A stretch of 16,969 nt of DNA from contig JBAZYX010000089.1 of the NCBI GenBank assembly GCA_041659105.1, positions 1 to 16,969 on the forward strand, given 5' to 3'. The position numbers and the translations under genes were made by a program. The notes under the pieces are model-generated. The model saw only the letters and a program-made list of their open reading frames with translations. It made no database searches and was not told where the DNA came from. Positions 1-5,823 of this stretch are shown piece after piece. The stretch is from CAIUKV01 sp041659105. GTDB taxonomy: Bacteria; Actinomycetota; Acidimicrobiia; IMCC26256; PALSA-555. How positions within the stretch are numbered: the first letter of the stretch is position 1; each line of letters opens with the position of its first letter.

Positions 1-71
1 CGGTCGCGGTCGGCACCGACCACCTCGGCCCCCACCGTCGCCGCGAGCGGGTGCGCCGTCACTGTGCTCAT
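1..71 (-). CDS. Possible TauD/TfdA-family dioxygenase, N-terminal fragment (cut by window edge)
   Basis: Only the first 23 codons are in the window, beginning at an ATG at 71-69. The peptide has the pattern HPLAATVGAEVVGAD, which resembles the start of Fe(II)/2-oxoglutarate-dependent TauD/TfdA dioxygenases, where a proline-leucine stretch leads into G-A-E-[VI]-x-G-[VA]-D. No iron ligand (HxD...H) can be seen because those lie downstream. The start overlaps the stop of the preceding gene by four bases (ATGA), so it is probably the last visible gene of the operon that begins at 4073 and is translationally coupled. The start is well supported; the family call rests on a short motif and is tentative. 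Confidence 0.5.
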   Translation of the reverse strand, partial: MSTVTAHPLAATVGAEVVGADRD

Positions 72-748
72 GATCCCTCCACGAACGGGTAGATGCGGGT
101 GAAGTCGGCACCCGGCTCGACGCCGGCGAACCGCGCCCAGACGTCCGCCGTCACCGTGCCGATCGTCGCCGGGCCGGCCTGCTCGGCCACCGCCTGGAGG
201 TAGAGCTGGATGTCCTTGCTCATCAGCGAGTTGCTGAAGCCCGACGCGTAGCGGCCGGTCAGCACGTGGTTGGGGAACTTGTCGTTCGTCGCGGTGTTGT
301 GGCCGCTGGACGCGTTCAGCACCTCGACCATCGTCGCCATGTCGAGCCCCACCGACACCCCGAACGCGACGGCCTCGCTCGTCGCCGCGAGCGCGGTGGC
401 CGACAGGAAGTTGTTGGCGAGCTTCATCGCCTGGGCGAGCCCGGGCCGGTCCCCGACCCGACGGAGCTTGTCGCTCAGGCCCGCCAGCACCGGCTCGACT
501 CGTGCGCAGGCGTCGTCGGCACCGTCGGGCAGGCTGCACACCACCACGTCGGCCCGCCGGGCGACGTCGGCCACGCCCGCGCCGGCGGCCGCACCGGCGG
601 GGACCCGCTCGGCCCCCGCGGCGTCGTAGGCCACGACGACATGGCCGGTGGCGACGAGGTTCGCGGCGAGGACGCCGCCCATGTTGCCGAGGCCGACGAA
701 GCCGACGACCGCCTCCGGCGCACCGGGCGCACCGGTCACACCGGTCAC
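68..748 (-). CDS. Beta-hydroxyacid dehydrogenase (6PGDH/HIBADH family) with internal in-frame deletion
   Basis: I chose the GTG at 748 because it overlaps the upstream stop (GTGA); the open frame further upstream is shadow sequence. The 226-residue product starts with a Rossmann motif, GFVGLGNMGG (residues 16-25), followed by the usual fold through VVVCSLPDG (68-76). It then jumps directly to VEPVLAGLSDKL and the catalytic-lysine segment GLAQAMKLANN (103-113, Lys109). The C-terminal helical domain, with SEAVAFG and SLMSKDIQLYL, looks complete. Family members are usually about 280-300 residues. Against the complete paralogue at 8273-9112, the distance from the first glycine of the Rossmann motif to the lysine is 93 instead of 166 residues. 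About 73 residues, including the substrate-binding DxPVSGG motif, are therefore missing without a frameshift. NAD(P)-dependent oxidation of a 3-hydroxy acid would be the family role; whether this copy is active is doubtful. Confidence 0.85.
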   Translation of the reverse strand: MTGVTGAPGAPEAVVGFVGLGNMGGVLAANLVATGHVVVAYDAAGAERVPAGAAAGAGVADVARRADVVVCSLPDGADDACARVEPVLAGLSDKLRRVGDRPGLAQAMKLANNFLSATALAATSEAVAFGVSVGLDMATMVEVLNASSGHNTATNDKFPNHVLTGRYASGFSNSLMSKDIQLYLQAVAEQAGPATIGTVTADVWARFAGVEPGADFTRIYPFVEGS

Positions 749-1131
749 GAGGAGCCCTCCCGCTCGGCCCGCACCGCCGTGACGGCCCTCCGGGCCGAGA
801 TGCCGGCCGGCGCGCCGCAGTACGCGGCGACCTGGAACAGCAGCTCGTCGATCTCCGCGTCGGTGACGCCGGTCTGGGGCTGGGCGCTCGCGTGGAGGCG
901 GAACTCCTCCATCCGCCCGAGCGCGGCCGTCATCGCCATCACCAGCAGGCTCCGGTCGCGCGGGCTCAGGGCCCCGCCCCGCGTCCACACCCCCCACGCC
1001 ATCGAGGTGATGTAGTCCTGGAACTCCGCCGCGACCGGGTCGGGGGCGGCCGTCTGGGCGTCGACGTAGGCGTCGCCGAGCATCGCCCGCCGCATGGCCC
1101 GCGCGGCGTCGAGCGGGTCGGTTGCGTCCAT
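745..1131 (-). CDS. Carboxymuconolactone decarboxylase (CMD/AhpD-like) family protein
   Basis: A 128-residue all-helical protein of normal length for a single CMD domain. The start is the ATG at 1131, preceded by GGGGGAG a few bases upstream; the longer open frame runs through the previous gene's region and is not coding. The diagnostic segment is EEFRLHASAQPQTGVTDAEI (75-94), with the conserved glutamate and His80, followed by DELLFQVAAYCGAPAG (95-110), the typical Y-x-G-x-P ending. CMD proteins include PcaC (gamma-carboxymuconolactone decarboxylase of the beta-ketoadipate pathway) and many uncharacterised enzymes. The CxxC pair of AhpD peroxidase-type members is absent, so an antioxidant role is unlikely. 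The stop overlaps the next gene's GTG by four bases. The substrate is unknown; no other beta-ketoadipate genes are present. Confidence 0.85.
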   Translation of the reverse strand: MDATDPLDAARAMRRAMLGDAYVDAQTAAPDPVAAEFQDYITSMAWGVWTRGGALSPRDRSLLVMAMTAALGRMEEFRLHASAQPQTGVTDAEIDELLFQVAAYCGAPAGISARRAVTAVRAEREGSS

Positions 1132-1160
1132 TGCTCCCCCGTTCTCGGTGCTTGCTCGCC

Positions 1161-1955
1161 CTATCGGCCCCGGAAGACCGGGTCGCGCTTCTCCATGAAG
1201 GCGCGGGCCGCTTCGGTCGCGTCCTCCGTGCGGGCGTTGGCTTCGTAGCGCTCGGACTCGCGGTCCAGGAACGCAGCGAAGTCGAGGGTCTCCCCGTCCG
1301 CGAGGCTCGCCTTGATCCCCGCCACCGTCAACGGCGCGCGGGCGGCGATCGTGGCGGCCAGCGCGTCGGCTCGCGCCAGCAGCGCCTCCCCCGCGCACAC
1401 CTCCTCGACCAGCCCGATCCGCGCGGCCTCGTCGGCATCCACCCGCCGCCCGGTCAGGAACAGCTCACGGGCCCGGCCCCCACCGACCAGCCGGGGCAGC
1501 GTCCACGCGAGCCCGTAGTCGCCGGTCTGGCCCGCGGCGACGAACGCGGTGGTGAAGACCGCGTCGGCCGAGGCGAGCCGCACATCGGCCGCGCAGGCCA
1601 GCGACATCCCTGCCCCCGCGCACGGGCCGTTCACCGCGGCGATGACGGCCTTCGGCATCGACCGCAGGGTCTCCGCGATCGTCGTGCACGAGCGCACGAG
1701 CGCGGTCAGCCCGCCGGGACGGGCGAGGGCGTCGCCCGAGCCGCCCGACGCCAGGTCCGACATGTCACCGCCGGCACAGAAGCCCCGGCCCGCGCCGGTG
1801 AGCACGACCGCGCGCGTCTCGGCATCGACCGCGAGGGCCGCGAGCATCGCGCGCAGCCGCTCGACCATCGCGAGCGACATGGCGTTGAGCCGGTCGGGCC
1901 GGTTGAGGGTGACCGTCGCGACGGCACCGTCACGGGTCACGAGCACGTCGTCCAT
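1161..1955 (-). CDS. Enoyl-CoA hydratase/isomerase (crotonase) family protein
   Basis: A 264-residue protein of standard crotonase length, starting at an ATG at 1955 with GGGGAAGG upstream that overlaps the previous gene's stop region. The CoA-binding and oxyanion segments are visible: LNRPDRLNAMS (17-27), GRGFCAGGDMSDL (57-69) and AVNGPCAGAGMSLA (107-120), then PRLVGGGRAREL (154-165). The two glutamates of classical hydratases align here with Ser118 and Phe138, while Asp146 in GDYGL occupies the place of the aspartate in the isomerase-like pattern GLVPDxG. A delta3,delta2-enoyl-CoA isomerase or PaaG-like role is therefore at least as likely as hydration. It sits directly after the acyl-CoA dehydrogenase pair, which fits action on an enoyl-CoA product. 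The gap to the next gene is 29 bases. Confidence 0.92.
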   Translation of the reverse strand: MDDVLVTRDGAVATVTLNRPDRLNAMSLAMVERLRAMLAALAVDAETRAVVLTGAGRGFCAGGDMSDLASGGSGDALARPGGLTALVRSCTTIAETLRSMPKAVIAAVNGPCAGAGMSLACAADVRLASADAVFTTAFVAAGQTGDYGLAWTLPRLVGGGRARELFLTGRRVDADEAARIGLVEEVCAGEALLARADALAATIAARAPLTVAGIKASLADGETLDFAAFLDRESERYEANARTEDATEAARAFMEKRDPVFRGR

Positions 1956-1968
1956 CCGGACCTTCCCC

Positions 1969-2928
1969 TCAGAGCTCGATGAGCGTCGGAACCGTCCGCG
2001 TGGCCAGGAGGTGTCGGCCGACGTCGACGACGATCTCGTCGGCCGTGCCGAACAGCCCCTCGAGCACCATGGTGCGCTTGAGGTACAGGTGGAACGGGTG
2101 GTCGGTGGTGAAGCCGATGCCCGCCAGCACCTGCTGGCACTGCGCGGCCACGGTGCGCGCGGTGCGCCCCGCCACGGCCTTGGCCAGCGCCGCAGTGACG
2201 GGCGATCCCTCGTCCCAGGCCGCGCCGAGGCTCGCGTCGAGCGCCTCGATCGCGACGAGCGCCTCGGCCAGCCGGTGGCGCACGGCCTGGAACTGCGCGA
2301 CCGGGCGGCCGAACTGCACCCGGTCGAGTGCGTGGGAGCGGGCGAGGTCGAGCATGGTGCGGTTCGCCCCGGAGATCTGGTGCCCGACCGCCCGCCGACC
2401 CGCGGCGACCGCTTGGTCCCACGCCGTCGCGTCGACCGGGGTCACGGCGGCATCGGCACCGTCGATGTGCGCGCGGTGCATCCCGCCCGCCGGGTCGATG
2501 CCCGGCAGCGGCGTGATCTCCACCGCCGCCATCGGCACGGTCGCGATCTCGTCGCCCACGACGAGCACATCGGTGGCGGTCGCGGCTCGCGCGGTCATGA
2601 GCCCGACGGCCTCGACCCGCCCGCCGCCGATCGCGCCGGGTGCGGCCCAGCTCGCGAACGGCGGGAGGAGCACCGCGAGGTCGGCGCGCGGGGCGACGCC
2701 GAGCGCCGCGACGACCACATCGTCGAGCACGCTCGCCGACGCGTTGGCGGCGCCGAGCGCCGTGAAGACGATCGCGACCGCATCCCGCGGCTCGGCGTAG
2801 AGCATCTCCAGCCAGCCGAGGTCGGTGAGCACGCCGTCGAGCGAGCCGGTGCCGCGAGCGTCGACCGCCGCGCTCGTGACCGCGTCGCGCACGGTCTCCT
2901 CGAGGAGGGCGCGCTCCGCGGCGTCCAT
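1969..2928 (-). CDS. Short acyl-CoA dehydrogenase, companion subunit
   Basis: About 319 residues, some 60 shorter than a usual acyl-CoA dehydrogenase. The C-terminal half is recognisable: ARSHALDRVQFGRPVAQFQAVRHRLAE (196-222) is the helix that contacts FAD, and QVLAGIGFTTDHPFHLYLKR (266-285) is the usual second FAD segment. The N-terminal half is shortened and diverged, without the SEPxxGSD motif. I see no glutamate at the helix-G position of the catalytic base (the segment reads VGHQISGANRTM, 181-192) and no Y-E-G-T motif. This fits the non-catalytic or half-site partner of the alpha2beta2 dehydrogenases known from actinobacterial steroid side-chain degradation, where adjacent unequal fadE genes form one enzyme. 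The start is the ATG at 2928, fused to the upstream stop as TGATG; a GTG three bases earlier is also possible. GGGGAGGAG lies just upstream. Confidence 0.85.
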   Translation of the reverse strand: MDAAERALLEETVRDAVTSAAVDARGTGSLDGVLTDLGWLEMLYAEPRDAVAIVFTALGAANASASVLDDVVVAALGVAPRADLAVLLPPFASWAAPGAIGGGRVEAVGLMTARAATATDVLVVGDEIATVPMAAVEITPLPGIDPAGGMHRAHIDGADAAVTPVDATAWDQAVAAGRRAVGHQISGANRTMLDLARSHALDRVQFGRPVAQFQAVRHRLAEALVAIEALDASLGAAWDEGSPVTAALAKAVAGRTARTVAAQCQQVLAGIGFTTDHPFHLYLKRTMVLEGLFGTADEIVVDVGRHLLATRTVPTLIEL

Positions 2929-4073
2929 CACCGCTCCTCCCCGAGGTCGAGGAGGCGCCGGGCGATGATGTTGCGCTGCACCTCGGCCGTCCCGCCGTAG
3001 ATCGTCGCGGCGCGCGAGTAGAGGTACTCGGTCCGCCAGATGTCGCCGGTCACGGTGTCGTCGAGCTCCACGGTTCCGGGCAGCAGCCGGCGGATCGCGT
3101 CGTAGGTGGTGTGCTCCGCGGTCGACACCAGCACCTTGTCGATCGACGTCTCCGCGCCGAGGGCCTCCCCCGCCGCGAGGCGGTGCTGCGTCGCACGCGA
3201 GCGGGCGCGCAGCGCGTGGAGCTGGAGGTAGGCGTTGCCAACCACCTCGGCGGTGCGGTCGTCGTCGCCGACCACGTCGACGAGGAGCCGGAGCCGGCGC
3301 GTGAGGTACGCGATGCGCTGCCAGAAGCAGGAGGAACGCTCGTACGGGAGGATGCTCATCGCGACGGCCCAGCCGCCGTGGACCTCACCGAGGATGCGGT
3401 CGGCCGGCACGACGACGTCGTCGAAGAACACCTCGGCGAACTCGAGCACCCCGTTGATCATCTCGATCGGCGAGACCGTGATCCCCGGCGTGTCCATGTC
3501 GACGAAGAACGCGGTGATGCCGCGGTGGCGCGACTCCGGGGTCCCGGTGCGGGTCAGCAGCACGCAGCGGTCGGAGTACTGCGCCAGGCTCGTCCACACC
3601 TTCTGCCCGTTGATGACCCACTGCTCGGCGGTCTCGGGGTCGCCGTCGGGCGTGGCCCGGCAGCTCAGCGACGAGAGGTCACTGCCCGTGCCCGGCTCCG
3701 AGAACCCCTGGCACCACATCTCCTCGCCCGACAGCAGCTTGGGCACCACGTCGGCCGCGAGCTCGGGCGACGCGTAGTCGATGAGCGTCGGGGCGAGGAC
3801 CTCCACGAGCGAGTAGAGCCCGGGGTCGGCGAGGTCCCGCCCCGCCATCGCCGCGCCCAGCTCCGTGCGCAGCAGCGGGGAACCGCCGAGACCGCCCACC
3901 CGCTCGGGCCAGCCCCAGCGCATCCAGCCGGCCGCGTAGAGGATCCCCTTCACCCGCTGCATCTGCGCGATGTGGTCGTCGAGGGTGCCCGGCGGCGCGT
4001 ACGGCGGCGCGACCTCGTCGTGGTGGGCATCGAGCCAGGCGGTGAGCTCGGCCCGGAACTCGGTGATGTCCAT
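2928..4073 (-). CDS. Acyl-CoA dehydrogenase, full-length catalytic-type subunit
   Basis: A 381-residue FAD-dependent acyl-CoA dehydrogenase, starting at an ATG at 4073 with AGGGA upstream. The N-terminal helical domain includes GWMRWGWPERVGGLGG (49-64). The middle beta domain holds MWCQGFSEPGTGSDLSSL (119-136) and INGQKVWTSLAQYSDRC (154-170). The C-terminal end is YSRAATIYGGTAEVQRNII (352-370). The medium-chain-type catalytic glutamate position is Gly in YGGT, and Glu245 in LPYERSS sits at the helix-G position used as the base in isovaleryl-CoA-type enzymes. It would form the alpha,beta double bond of an acyl-CoA. As first gene of the operon, with a stop that joins the start of the short companion, it probably pairs with that protein as a hetero-oligomer (inference). 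Confidence 0.93.
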   Translation of the reverse strand: MDITEFRAELTAWLDAHHDEVAPPYAPPGTLDDHIAQMQRVKGILYAAGWMRWGWPERVGGLGGSPLLRTELGAAMAGRDLADPGLYSLVEVLAPTLIDYASPELAADVVPKLLSGEEMWCQGFSEPGTGSDLSSLSCRATPDGDPETAEQWVINGQKVWTSLAQYSDRCVLLTRTGTPESRHRGITAFFVDMDTPGITVSPIEMINGVLEFAEVFFDDVVVPADRILGEVHGGWAVAMSILPYERSSCFWQRIAYLTRRLRLLVDVVGDDDRTAEVVGNAYLQLHALRARSRATQHRLAAGEALGAETSIDKVLVSTAEHTTYDAIRRLLPGTVELDDTVTGDIWRTEYLYSRAATIYGGTAEVQRNIIARRLLDLGEER

Positions 4074-4136
4074 GCGTCCCTGATCCCCACTCGCCGCGCG
4101 GAAACGATGTTCTCGAATACCGTGCGAGCAAGTTAC

Positions 4137-4153
4137 CGCGCCACCCAGGCGCG
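4137..4153. repeat. Perfect inverted repeat, 6-bp arms
   Basis: CGCGCC and GGCGCG flank the five bases ACCCA. It lies between the probable promoter area and the strong ribosome-binding site at 4158-4165, so it could be a protein-binding site or a leader-RNA hairpin. GC-rich dyads of this size do arise by chance in such a genome. Confidence 0.35.
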
Positions 4154-4169
4154 GGCCGGAGGGGGACCG

Positions 4170-4205
4170 ATGGAGAGCGGACGGCGTCCGGGAGACCGGC
4201 GATGA
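4170..4205 (+). CDS. Possible 11-residue leader peptide overlapping the next start codon
   Basis: An ATG at 4170 opens an 11-codon frame, MESGRRPGDRR, with four arginines. It is preceded by GGAGGGGG (4158-4165), stronger than the site in front of the gene that follows. Its TGA at 4203-4205 overlaps the ATG at 4202-4204 of the DapB-like gene (ATGA), the arrangement expected for translational coupling. The dyad CGGAC-GGC-GTCCG lies inside it, just before the downstream site GGGAG (4190-4194), so translation of the leader could open that site (inference). A chance ORF is the main alternative, since stop codons are rare in this base composition. Confidence 0.35.
   Translation: MESGRRPGDRR
4178..4190 (+). 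repeat. Small inverted repeat next to the ribosome-binding site of the DapB-like gene
   Basis: CGGAC and GTCCG form a five-base stem with the loop GGC. The last base is also the first base of the downstream ribosome-binding site GGGAG (4190-4194), so pairing could partly occlude it. The stem lies inside the mini-ORF at 4170-4205. No function is shown. Confidence 0.3.
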
Positions 4206-5254
4206 GCAGCACGCGGTACCGAGTGGTCCAGTGGGCCACCGGCAACATCGGGACCCGGGCGCTGCGCGAGGTGATCCGGCACCCCGCCCTCGACCTCGTC
4301 GGTGTCCTCGTCTACGACCCGGCCAAGGCCGGCGTCGACGCGGGCTCCCTCTGCGGCGAGGACCCGACCGGCGTCCTCGCGACCGCCGACCGCGCCGAGA
4401 TCCACGCGCTCGCGGCCGACTGCGTGCTCTACATGCCGCGCGTGCTGGACCTCGACGACGTCGTCGCGTTCCTCGAGTCGGGAACGAACATCGTGACGAC
4501 GCGCGGTGAGCTCTTCGCCGGCGCCCACCGACTCGGCGACGGGCGGGAGCGGGTGCTCGACGCGTGCCGACGCGGGGGCACCTCCGTCTACGCGACGGGG
4601 AGCAGCCCCGGGTTCATCACCGACGCGCTCCCGTTCGCGCTCCTGTCGCTCCAGCGGCGCGTCGACGCGGTGGAGATCGAGGAGTTCGCCAACATGTCGC
4701 GCCGCGACTCGCCGCACATGCTGTTCGAGCAGATCGGGTTCGGGAAGCCACTCGACGCGTACGACCAGCGGCGCGCCGCCTACCTCCTCGGCGAGTTCGG
4801 GCCGCCGCTCGGGGTGCTCGCCGAAGCCGCGGGTCGGCCCGTGGACGCGTGGTCGTCCTTCGGCGAGGTGGCCGGGGCACGGGTGACGACCCGCGTCCTC
4901 GCGGGCGAGATCGCGGCGGGGACCGTCGCGGCGCAGCGGACCCACATCGTCGGCCGGTGCGGCGACGACGAGGTCGTGCGCTTCACCGCGTGCTGGTACC
5001 TCACGCCCGACCTGGACCCCGCGTGGGAGGTCGGGCCGACCGGGTGGCGGGTGCGGGTCCGCGGCGACGCACCGCTCGCCGTCGAGATCCCGTTCCCGAT
5101 CGCGCTCGACGACCTCGCGGCGACCACGCCCGCGTACACCGCCAACCGCCCGGTGAACGCGGTCCCGTACGTGTGCGCCGCCGCACCCGGGATCCTCTCG
5201 ACCGCAGACCTCCCGCCGATCACGCCCGCGGGGCCGGTGGCCGCGTCGCTCTGA
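4202..5254 (+). CDS. DapB-like NAD(P)-dependent reductase/dehydrogenase family protein
   Basis: A 350-residue protein with an N-terminal Rossmann segment, YRVVQWATGNIGTRALREVI (6-25), in which TGNIG is the dinucleotide-binding turn, followed by LVGVLVYDPAK. Further on, ESGTNIVTTRGEL (92-104) and VYATGSSPGFITDALP (129-144) match the dihydrodipicolinate-reductase-like proteins that are common in actinobacteria and include 2,4-diaminopentanoate dehydrogenase relatives. True lysine-pathway DapB is about 250 residues, so this is a separate branch with unknown substrate. The start ATG is supported by GGGAG seven bases upstream and by family-like N-terminal sequence. It stands alone on the plus strand, divergent from the acyl-CoA dehydrogenase operon, and ends only 14 bases from the convergent VOC gene. 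Confidence 0.85.
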   Translation: MSSTRYRVVQWATGNIGTRALREVIRHPALDLVGVLVYDPAKAGVDAGSLCGEDPTGVLATADRAEIHALAADCVLYMPRVLDLDDVVAFLESGTNIVTTRGELFAGAHRLGDGRERVLDACRRGGTSVYATGSSPGFITDALPFALLSLQRRVDAVEIEEFANMSRRDSPHMLFEQIGFGKPLDAYDQRRAAYLLGEFGPPLGVLAEAAGRPVDAWSSFGEVAGARVTTRVLAGEIAAGTVAAQRTHIVGRCGDDEVVRFTACWYLTPDLDPAWEVGPTGWRVRVRGDAPLAVEIPFPIALDDLAATTPAYTANRPVNAVPYVCAAAPGILSTADLPPITPAGPVAASL

Positions 5255-5268
5255 CGGCATCGCGGCGC

Positions 5269-5709
5269 TCAGTCGGGGAGGCTCGCCCGGTACCCCATCG
5301 CCAGCAGCTCGATCAGCTGCCCGTCGGGATCGCGGATCATCACGGCCGCGCCGACGTTCGTCCGGGCCAGAACGGCCCCGCCGAGCTCGACCGCCTTCGT
5401 CGCGGTCGCGTCGATGTCGTCGACCGACACCGAGATGTGGGTGAGGCCGATCTCGTTCATGACCCGCGCCCGCTCGGGCCGCACCTCGCCGGCCGTCGTG
5501 TAGTGCATGAGCTCCAGGACGAACGCGTCACGGCGCAGGTACGCGACCTTCACGCCGATCGGCTCCGGGATGTCGACGAGCTGCGAGACCATCGCGTCGG
5601 GCGGCTCCAGGTCGCGCCAGTGCTCGAAGCCCAGCACCTCCTCGTAGAACCGCCGGGACCGATCGAGGTCGGCGACGCAATGCCCCACGTGGTTGAACAC
5701 GGATCGCAC
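5269..5709 (-). CDS. VOC-superfamily (glyoxalase/epimerase/dioxygenase fold) protein
   Basis: A 146-residue protein with two beta-alpha-beta-beta-beta modules typical of the vicinal oxygen chelate superfamily. It begins FNHVGHCVADLDRSRRFYEEVLGF (5-28); the second module begins LTHISVSVDDIDAT (89-102) and ends IRDPDGQLIELLA (125-137). His7, Glu66, His91 and Glu134 sit where the four metal ligands of glyoxalase I and methylmalonyl-CoA epimerase relatives lie, so it is probably metal-dependent. I chose the GTG at 5709 because GGGAGGAG (complement of 5718-5725) precedes it and the protein then starts at the first beta strand; the open frame extends further without family similarity. It is divergent from the P450 gene and shares its regulatory region. 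The substrate is not predictable. Confidence 0.88.
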   Translation of the reverse strand: MRSVFNHVGHCVADLDRSRRFYEEVLGFEHWRDLEPPDAMVSQLVDIPEPIGVKVAYLRRDAFVLELMHYTTAGEVRPERARVMNEIGLTHISVSVDDIDATATKAVELGGAVLARTNVGAAVMIRDPDGQLIELLAMGYRASLPD

Positions 5710-5741
5710 GGCGGCGGCTCCTCCCGGTCCCCGGCCTCTCG

Positions 5742-5771
5742 TTGCGACCGGAAACGTTCCTCTCCTACAGT
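5742..5771 (+). promoter_or_regulatory. Predicted sigma-70-type promoter for the P450 operon
   Basis: TTGCGA (5742-5747) and TACAGT (5766-5771) are separated by 18 bases and match the housekeeping -35 and -10 consensus at the key positions. Transcription would begin near 5777-5779, about 40 bases before the GTG of the P450. This is the clearest promoter-like sequence in the window. It is a prediction from the sequence only. Confidence 0.5.
5750..5760. promoter_or_regulatory. Operator-like inverted repeat GGAA-ACG-TTCC
   Basis: Four-base arms GGAA and TTCC flank ACG and lie between the predicted -35 and -10 elements, where a bound repressor would block RNA polymerase. The left part extends to CGGAAACG (5749-5756), identical to 4099-4106 in the other divergent region. 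The regulator is not encoded in this window. Confidence 0.4.
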
Positions 5772-5791
5772 GCAAATGCCAGTGCAAGTGA
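5768..5791 (+). repeat. Two tandem 12-bp direct repeats beginning CAGTGCAA
   Basis: CAGTGCAA occurs at 5768-5775 and again at 5780-5787, an offset of 12 bases (slightly more than one helical turn). The repeats overlap the predicted -10 element and transcription start of the P450 operon, so they could bind an activator or repressor in tandem. On the other strand each reads TTGCACTG and offers a -35-like TTGCAC towards the VOC gene. An eleven-base dyad, GATGC-A-GCATC, follows at 5790-5800. Confidence 0.45.
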
Positions 5792-5823
5792 TGCAGCATC
5801 ATCGCCGTGGGGGGACCCCGTGA
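5776..5823 (+). CDS. Possible 15-residue leader ORF ahead of the P450
   Basis: ATG at 5776 opens the frame MPVQVMQHHRRGGTP, with a second in-frame ATG at 5791. The TGA at 5821-5823 overlaps the GTG start of the P450 (GTGA). No ribosome-binding site precedes either ATG, but the first lies within one or two bases of the predicted transcription start, so leaderless translation, common in actinobacteria, is conceivable. Chance is a serious alternative because stop codons are rare in all frames here. Confidence 0.2.
   Translation: MPVQVMQHHRRGGTP

Larger units (their letters stand above)
4074..4201. promoter_or_regulatory. Divergent intergenic region between the acyl-CoA dehydrogenase operon and the DapB-like gene
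   Basis: This 128-base region must hold promoters for both directions. It contains CGGAAACG at 4099-4106 followed by a small dyad, AAC-GAT-GTT (4103-4111). The same eight bases recur in the next divergent region at 5749-5756. Two perfect inverted repeats follow: CGCGCC-ACCCA-GGCGCG (4137-4153) and CGGAC-GGC-GTCCG (4178-4190). On the minus strand TTGCTC (4131-4126) with CATCGT 16 bases on is a weak promoter candidate; on the plus strand no convincing -35/-10 pair stands out. The downstream part (4158-4201) carries a strong ribosome-binding site and a mini-ORF described separately. Confidence 0.5.

Noticed and set aside
1549..3000. Long plus-strand open frame opposite the crotonase and short acyl-CoA dehydrogenase genes
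   Set aside because: Its product is Arg/His/Asp-rich low-complexity sequence with no family motif, as expected for antisense frames in GC-rich DNA; the minus-strand genes carry clear motifs.
4101..4135. KstR- or KstR2-type operator for steroid genes in the divergent region
   Set aside because: AACGATGTT has a three-base spacer and GAGCAAG has no inverted partner, so neither matches the known palindromes.
4133..5260. Minus-strand open frame opposite the DapB-like gene
   Set aside because: Charged low-complexity translation without motifs; the plus strand encodes a recognisable Rossmann protein.
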